Shown here: piece after piece, positions 59,975-64,000 of the stretch
Layout: every line of letters begins with the position of its first letter
Numbering within the stretch: the first letter of the stretch is position 1
From: Mucidula mucida
Lineage: Eukaryota > Basidiomycota > Agaricomycetes > Agaricales > Physalacriaceae
Length of the DNA stretch: 64,000 bases
Reading direction: 5' to 3'
NCBI GenBank assembly: GCA_015501055.1
Contig: JADNYV010000003.1
Location: 310,001-374,000 of the forward strand
The notes under the pieces: model-generated
The model's database searches: none
Seen by the model: the letters and a program-made list of their open reading frames with translations, nothing else
Told to the model about the DNA's origin: nothing
Translations under genes and position numbers: made by a program

Positions 59975-61645
59975 ATGCTGGCGCGCGTTGGCCCGCCGCG
60001 CCCCCTCATACGCCATGCGCTGGCCGCTGTGCAGACGCGGCATGAAACTACTACTCCTGCTACCGGTGCGTTTCTCCGCCCTTCCTGCAACGTTAACCTA
60101 ATTCTTGTGTAGGTGTGCCGTCGTGGAAGACGAACAAGAAGGAAAAGGTGTGGAAGAAATTCAAGAGAGAGCATACCAAGGGCGTGCGTATTGCTGTTAC
60201 TCAAGTTGACTACACCGACACCCTTTTTTTCTCTAGATATTTCACAGAATGCCCGAGAGCATGCTCGCGCCAACTATCCAGACAAACCCGGACACTGTCC
60301 TGCCCGTGTATCCCGAGTTCTCAGTGGATCTCATTGACAGTAGTATGATTGGAAAGCCTACTGTGATTCCCGTACACAAGGCTCACCCGTTTGTCGCTTT
60401 TGGTACCCCGAAGCCTTCGTTACTAGAGGTATGTGCTAAGCATGTTCCTAAGTTCTCATGACTTACTTGACAGACCCGTATACTATCGCAACCGACGACA
60501 ATCATAAGACAAGCGACGCTAGACATGGCCAAAGTGGTCGACTTTGCAAAGGACAAACCCAGCTCCGCCACGCGCGTCTGCTACAGTATGTGAATCATCG
60601 TCAATCCTCGGACAAGGCTGACTGACGCGTCTCCCAGCGGGCGACAGTGGCGCGGGAAAATCCCATCTCCTGCAACAGACGATCCAGCACTGTTACGCGC
60701 AGAAATGGATCATCATCTCCGTCCCGCGCGCTTTTGCCACGGTCAACTCGACCACACCACATACCTACGACTTGCGTACGCGCACGTATCTACAGCCTGA
60801 ATTCGCGTACCAGACGCTCCAGCGCATTCTCACCGTCAATCAGGCTCAGCTGTCCACGCTGTCTTCGCGGCAGGCCTACGAGCTTGAGAAACTCACAATC
60901 CCAGCTGGATCATCGCTCACAGACCTCGTTCAAGAAGGCATCAACGATTCAGCCAGTGCCCCGACGGTGCTGGACGCGTTGATGACCGAGCTTCAAGCGC
61001 AGGAACAACATCCCGTGCTCTTGGCGATAGACGACTTTCAAGCACTCTTTGCGCGAACGCTGTATTTGGATCCTCATTTCATGCCCATCCAGTCCTACCA
61101 TTTGAGCATGCCTCGTCTTCTCATGCAGTTCGCCAGCGGTCAACGTAGTTTTGTAGGTTGTTCCCTAATGAGTCTGGTGTAGGCTAACGATTTGCAGGGA
61201 AGAGGAGCTGTTTTCGGAGCTCTCACCACGACCAATTCCCAGTTCCCGATTTCCAACGACGTGCACCTCGCACTGGACCTTGACGAGGACGCGTCTCAGC
61301 GATGGGCAAGTCCGTATGACAAGCACCACAAACCCATGCAGGAATATCTCAAGGGTATCTTGCCTCTGCACATTCCCACTGGTATGACACCCACTGAGGC
61401 TGCGGGGCTATTTGAGATCTGGATGGGAAGGAATGCCCTATTTTCTGGTGCGTCTTTTATTTCGCGCGCGCCAAGGGAAGCTGACAATGTGTATAGATGC
61501 GAATGATGCGCTATTCCTCTCCAAGTACACCGATTCGAATGGAAATCCTCGGAATTTTGTGTGGAATGGGTTGTTGAGGTCTTTGGAAGGTTCACCGCTG
61601 GTGATTGACAGGAGAAAACCGTACCCTCAGTACAATCTTGCGTAG
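59975..61645 (+). CDS. RSM23: Mitochondrial small ribosomal subunit protein mS29 (DAP3/Rsm23)
   Basis: P-loop protein of the mitochondrial small ribosomal subunit, homologue of human DAP3. An N-terminal presequence MLARVGPPRPLIRHALAAVQ precedes GVPSWKTNKKEKVWKKF. Family parts: DTVLPVYPEFSVDL, VIPVHKAHPFVAFGTPKPS, the P-loop TGDSGAGKSHLLQQ, AIDDFQALFARTLYLDPHF (Walker-B-like), and FEIWMGRNALFS, ending PYPQYNLA. The intron ending at the acceptor before IFHRMPESM is phase 0, which keeps the frame. Complete, with about seven exons. Confidence 0.93.
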
Positions 61646-61724
61646 TGAATAAAATTAACATATTCCATTGCATACTACTTCGTGGGAGGCTATGATACTA
61701 GTACAAGGAAATAACAGTCCGTCA

Positions 61725-62519
61725 TCATTCTGAAGGCTTCAAGCTGGGATCTATCTCTTGCTGTTGGAAAGGTGTAGGAGCCACCAACGGGCGATGGAAG
61801 CGGGCCCTAAAATCCTCGCCGCCGCCTTGCTGAAAGAGACCTTCCATGGTCGTCTCTAGCGTTGGAGGAAAGCCTCCCTGACGAGCGATGTTCCAGCGCT
61901 CCCAAGCCTCTGCAATGATCGGCTCGAAACTGGTGAGCTCGTCGTTTGTCATATTGAGGGTGCGTAAGAGATGGGTCTTGAGCATCGGAGAGCAGGAAAA
62001 CGAGAGGAGGAGGGTAGTGGCAAAGGTCTGGCCGCCGTTGGTGATAGTGGGTCCAGTAGGCGGGGGCGGAGGCTGAAACTCTGGATGAGGGCCACTGAGC
62101 TCAGCGAGAACTTGGTGATATTGGGTCTGTTCCTCCGATGGAGTGTTCTGGCTTTCAGAAGATCCGCCGCCGCCGCCATTGTACTCATCGGACGTGCCCA
62201 TGTCGCGCATCTTTCGCGATTTGACGAGGGCGCGGTGTTTGCGCTGACGCTCTCTCGCTGCGGCACGGACGCGGTCTCTGCGTGCTTCTTCCTCTGGTGA
62301 GAGTGAATACTGCTCTTGCGAGGGCATATCATTGGTATCGTGCATCATGTTGTTGTTGGCTTGAGTCTGTGATGGAAAGAGGCCCGCCCTATCCCGTTCT
62401 CGCTTGCGGCGCTGGCGCTCTGCGGCTTTTTCTCGCTTGATGCGCTGGGATGGGGTCTCGTTCTCACGAGCGCGGCGGCGAATTTCTGCGGGTGAAAGTG
62501 GTATGGCGGGCACCTCCAT
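61725..62519 (-). CDS. Basic, probably nuclear protein of unknown function
   Basis: One exon of 264 codons, start MEVPAIPLSPAEIRRRARE. I do not recognise a named domain. Two strongly basic segments, IKREKAAERQRRKRERDRAG and RRDRVRAAARERQRKHRALVKSRKMR, resemble DNA-binding basic regions but are not followed by a Leu heptad pattern that I can trace. A Gly/Ser stretch (GGGGGSSESQ), a Pro run (PPPPPTGP) and an acidic/hydrophobic helical C-terminus (LRTLNMTNDELTSFEPIIAEAWERW) complete it. Nuclear localisation is likely from the basic clusters. Confidence 0.7.
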   Translation of the reverse strand: MEVPAIPLSPAEIRRRARENETPSQRIKREKAAERQRRKRERDRAGLFPSQTQANNNMMHDTNDMPSQEQYSLSPEEEARRDRVRAAARERQRKHRALVKSRKMRDMGTSDEYNGGGGGSSESQNTPSEEQTQYHQVLAELSGPHPEFQPPPPPTGPTITNGGQTFATTLLLSFSCSPMLKTHLLRTLNMTNDELTSFEPIIAEAWERWNIARQGGFPPTLETTMEGLFQQGGGEDFRARFHRPLVAPTPFQQQEIDPSLKPSE

Positions 62520-63140
62520 AGACTGAGAGTGGCGATAGGGTGAGTGTGTGTAGTGCTGGTGGCTGCATTTTAGTGGGCATCGTCGTCGTCGGGATAAGGA
62601 ACCTGCCTGTGACTACGTCGTGACGAGCCCGTTTCGCTCGCGGGGCGCTACAGTGACAATTCGTGACCTTGCAGTGACTGGCAAGTGACAAAAGGGGGAC
62701 GATATCAGTTTGCCCGGTTTGTTTACTCGGCTCCCACGCCACCCAAGATCAGCATTTTATTGCAGGATCCTCCTCACTGAACGTCTAATGGCTTTGATGG
62801 AACTAGACTTCTATGTTTTTCGCAGCAGACTAGAATTCGAGAAACTAATTACACAGAATGCCTATCAGAAGCATGCTAGTACTTCCTGATACAAGCCAGG
62901 GGAGATTTCAAGTCCAACAATTCCAACCTCGAAGAAATTCTCTGTGAGCGTCGATTTCCCCTCAGCTACAATCTAATATCCGGAAGTACCCTGCCTTAGC
63001 GCGCTTACGACGTTTATTCTAAGCTTGTCCTCGCTTTGAAAATAAAAGAACAACTATGGGCTTCACCTTCCGTAACGGATCGCCGTAGATGCCGCCGGCA
63101 GATATCTTTGCCACAGTCGTCGATCTTGCTCTTGACCACC
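62520..63140. promoter_or_regulatory. Divergent intergenic region, basic protein / ETR1
   Basis: 621 bases containing both promoters. A GC-rich start near the left gene and AT-rich middle; no TATA box or named site is clear. Confidence 0.35.
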
Positions 63141-64000
63141 ATGGCCTACCGTGCTTTGACCTACGCGTCGCACGGCCCACCCTCACAAGTCCTGCGCCTA
63201 GTCACCCTCCCCGCTCTCCCACCGCCGCCACCGAGCACCGTCAATGTCAAATTCCTCATGAGCCCCGTTAACCCCGCCGACATCAACGTCATCCAAGGCG
63301 TATACCCCGTAAAAGCGCGTACCAATCTCAACGAGTCGTGGATCGGCGGCAACGAAGGCGTAGCAGAGGTCGTCGATGTCTCTGGTGCTTGTCTCCACAT
63401 ACCACCCTACTAACGCATGCTAATTTCTGGAATATGTAGACGGAGAAACAAACTTGAGAATAGGCGACCGTGTTATCCCCTGCACACCACAGCTCGGGAC
63501 ATGGCGCGCCCGCGCTAATATCGCGTCCGACAACCTCGTCAAGGTGCCTGCAGACTGGAGCTTGAAGCGCGCGGCGGCGGCCAGTGTCAACCCGCCCACG
63601 GCGATCCGCATGTTACTGGACAACCCGTCAGACGGCTGGGTGATGCAGAATTGCGCCAACTCGGGCGTAGGCGAGTCTGTCGTCCAGGTTGCCCGCCATC
63701 TCGGCATCAAGTCGGTCAACTTTGTGCGGGACAAGGGCAAAAAGGTCGATGTGCCGGGCTGGGGAGCGGGCTCCGTGGAAGAGCGTCTTAGAGATCTAGG
63801 CGCGGATGAAGTCTGTGAGTATAAGGACTTGGATGTCAAGGGCGGAGAGGTTGGCAAGATGATCAAGGCAAAGGTGAGGTGAATTCTTTATTCTGCTTCC
63901 TTTGCTGATGGGCGCTCAGAATATCAAACTTATGCTGAACGCGCTTTCGGGTCCGTATACGACTGCAATGGCGAAGCTTCTCGGACAAGCGCCTCGGCTG
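63141..64000 (+). CDS. ETR1: Mitochondrial enoyl-ACP/CoA reductase, 5' part
   Basis: NADPH-dependent trans-2-enoyl reductase of mitochondrial fatty acid synthesis (MECR/ETR1, MDR superfamily). Exons 63141-63384, 63440-63873 and 63920 onward; cut by the window end after PYTTAMAKLLGQ. Family parts: MSPVNPADINVIQGVYP, WIGGNEGVAEVVDVS, VIPCTPQLGTWRAR, ANIASDNLVKVPADWSLK, NPPTAIRMLLDN and the nucleotide-binding NCANSGVGESVVQVARHLGIK. A presequence may be supplied by the in-frame region upstream of 63141, which starts earlier with LLLTTM, but the chosen ATG fits the body best. Confidence 0.9.

Noticed and set aside
60240..60300. Apparent frameshift in mS29
   Set aside because: With the preceding intron in phase 0 (exon beginning at the ATATTT after CTCTAG) the frame is continuous through DTVLPVYPEF.

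Overview
The window is nuclear DNA of a filamentous basidiomycete, most likely a mushroom-forming Agaricomycete. The evidence is a compact, intron-rich gene layout (most genes have several GT-AG introns of about 45-60 bases, with exons as short as 3, 6 and 16 bases), short intergenic gaps, genes on both strands, and purely eukaryotic, fungal-type proteins. I see no transposon, CRISPR array, rRNA or convincing tRNA gene. About 33 protein genes are supported, nearly all conserved housekeeping genes.

Layout. 0-6.4 kb: casein kinase 2 beta and seryl-tRNA synthetase (minus), an Sgf73/ataxin-7-like SAGA subunit (plus), and two head-to-head small heat-shock proteins sharing a promoter with three heat-shock-element-like sites. 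7-13 kb: a sugar transporter (plus) facing 2-oxoglutarate dehydrogenase E1 (minus). 13-19 kb: a ligase-IV-like DNA ligase and a YANK-type AGC kinase (minus). 19-27 kb: guanylate kinase (plus), an FG-GAP membrane protein (minus), arginyl-tRNA synthetase (plus), a NIPA-type transporter and mitoribosomal uL5m (minus). 27-36 kb: a relic of a short-chain dehydrogenase, ILV5 (plus), an ING/PHD protein, dihydrolipoamide dehydrogenase and a class I histone deacetylase (all minus). 35.9-43.6 kb, plus strand: mago nashi, an F-box-like protein, ribosomal P1, then a tight run of MAK11-like WD40, SmD1, Maf and ADE8. 43.6-54 kb: mitoribosomal uS10m and a 96-residue orphan (minus), a Pho85-type cyclin (plus), a PMT2-type O-mannosyltransferase and a DUF3632-like protein (minus), a secreted RNase T1 and a small Cys-motif protein (plus). 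54.8-64 kb: TPS1 and lysyl-tRNA synthetase (plus), proteasome PRE1 (minus), mitoribosomal mS29 (plus), a basic nuclear-type protein (minus), and the 5' part of mitochondrial enoyl reductase ETR1 (plus, cut by the window end).

How the genes relate. There is no biosynthetic cluster. Several genes feed mitochondria: KGD1 and LPD1 (two parts of one complex), ILV5, ETR1 and three mitoribosomal proteins. Three cytosolic aminoacyl-tRNA synthetases and several chromatin or RNA-processing factors (Sgf73, ING, HDAC, Mago, SmD1) are interspersed.

The most notable whole-window signal is technical. At least ten conserved reading frames are broken by an apparent single missing base in a short homopolymer (plus one apparent extra base). 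Restoring one base each time would give continuous family-like proteins, so I read these as consensus errors rather than pseudogenes. I did not find an undescribed biological system. The best biological observations are the paired heat-shock genes, the micro-exons, the ATG-only exon, the GC-AG introns, telo-box-like promoter motifs, and a ligase-IV-like enzyme without recognisable BRCT repeats.
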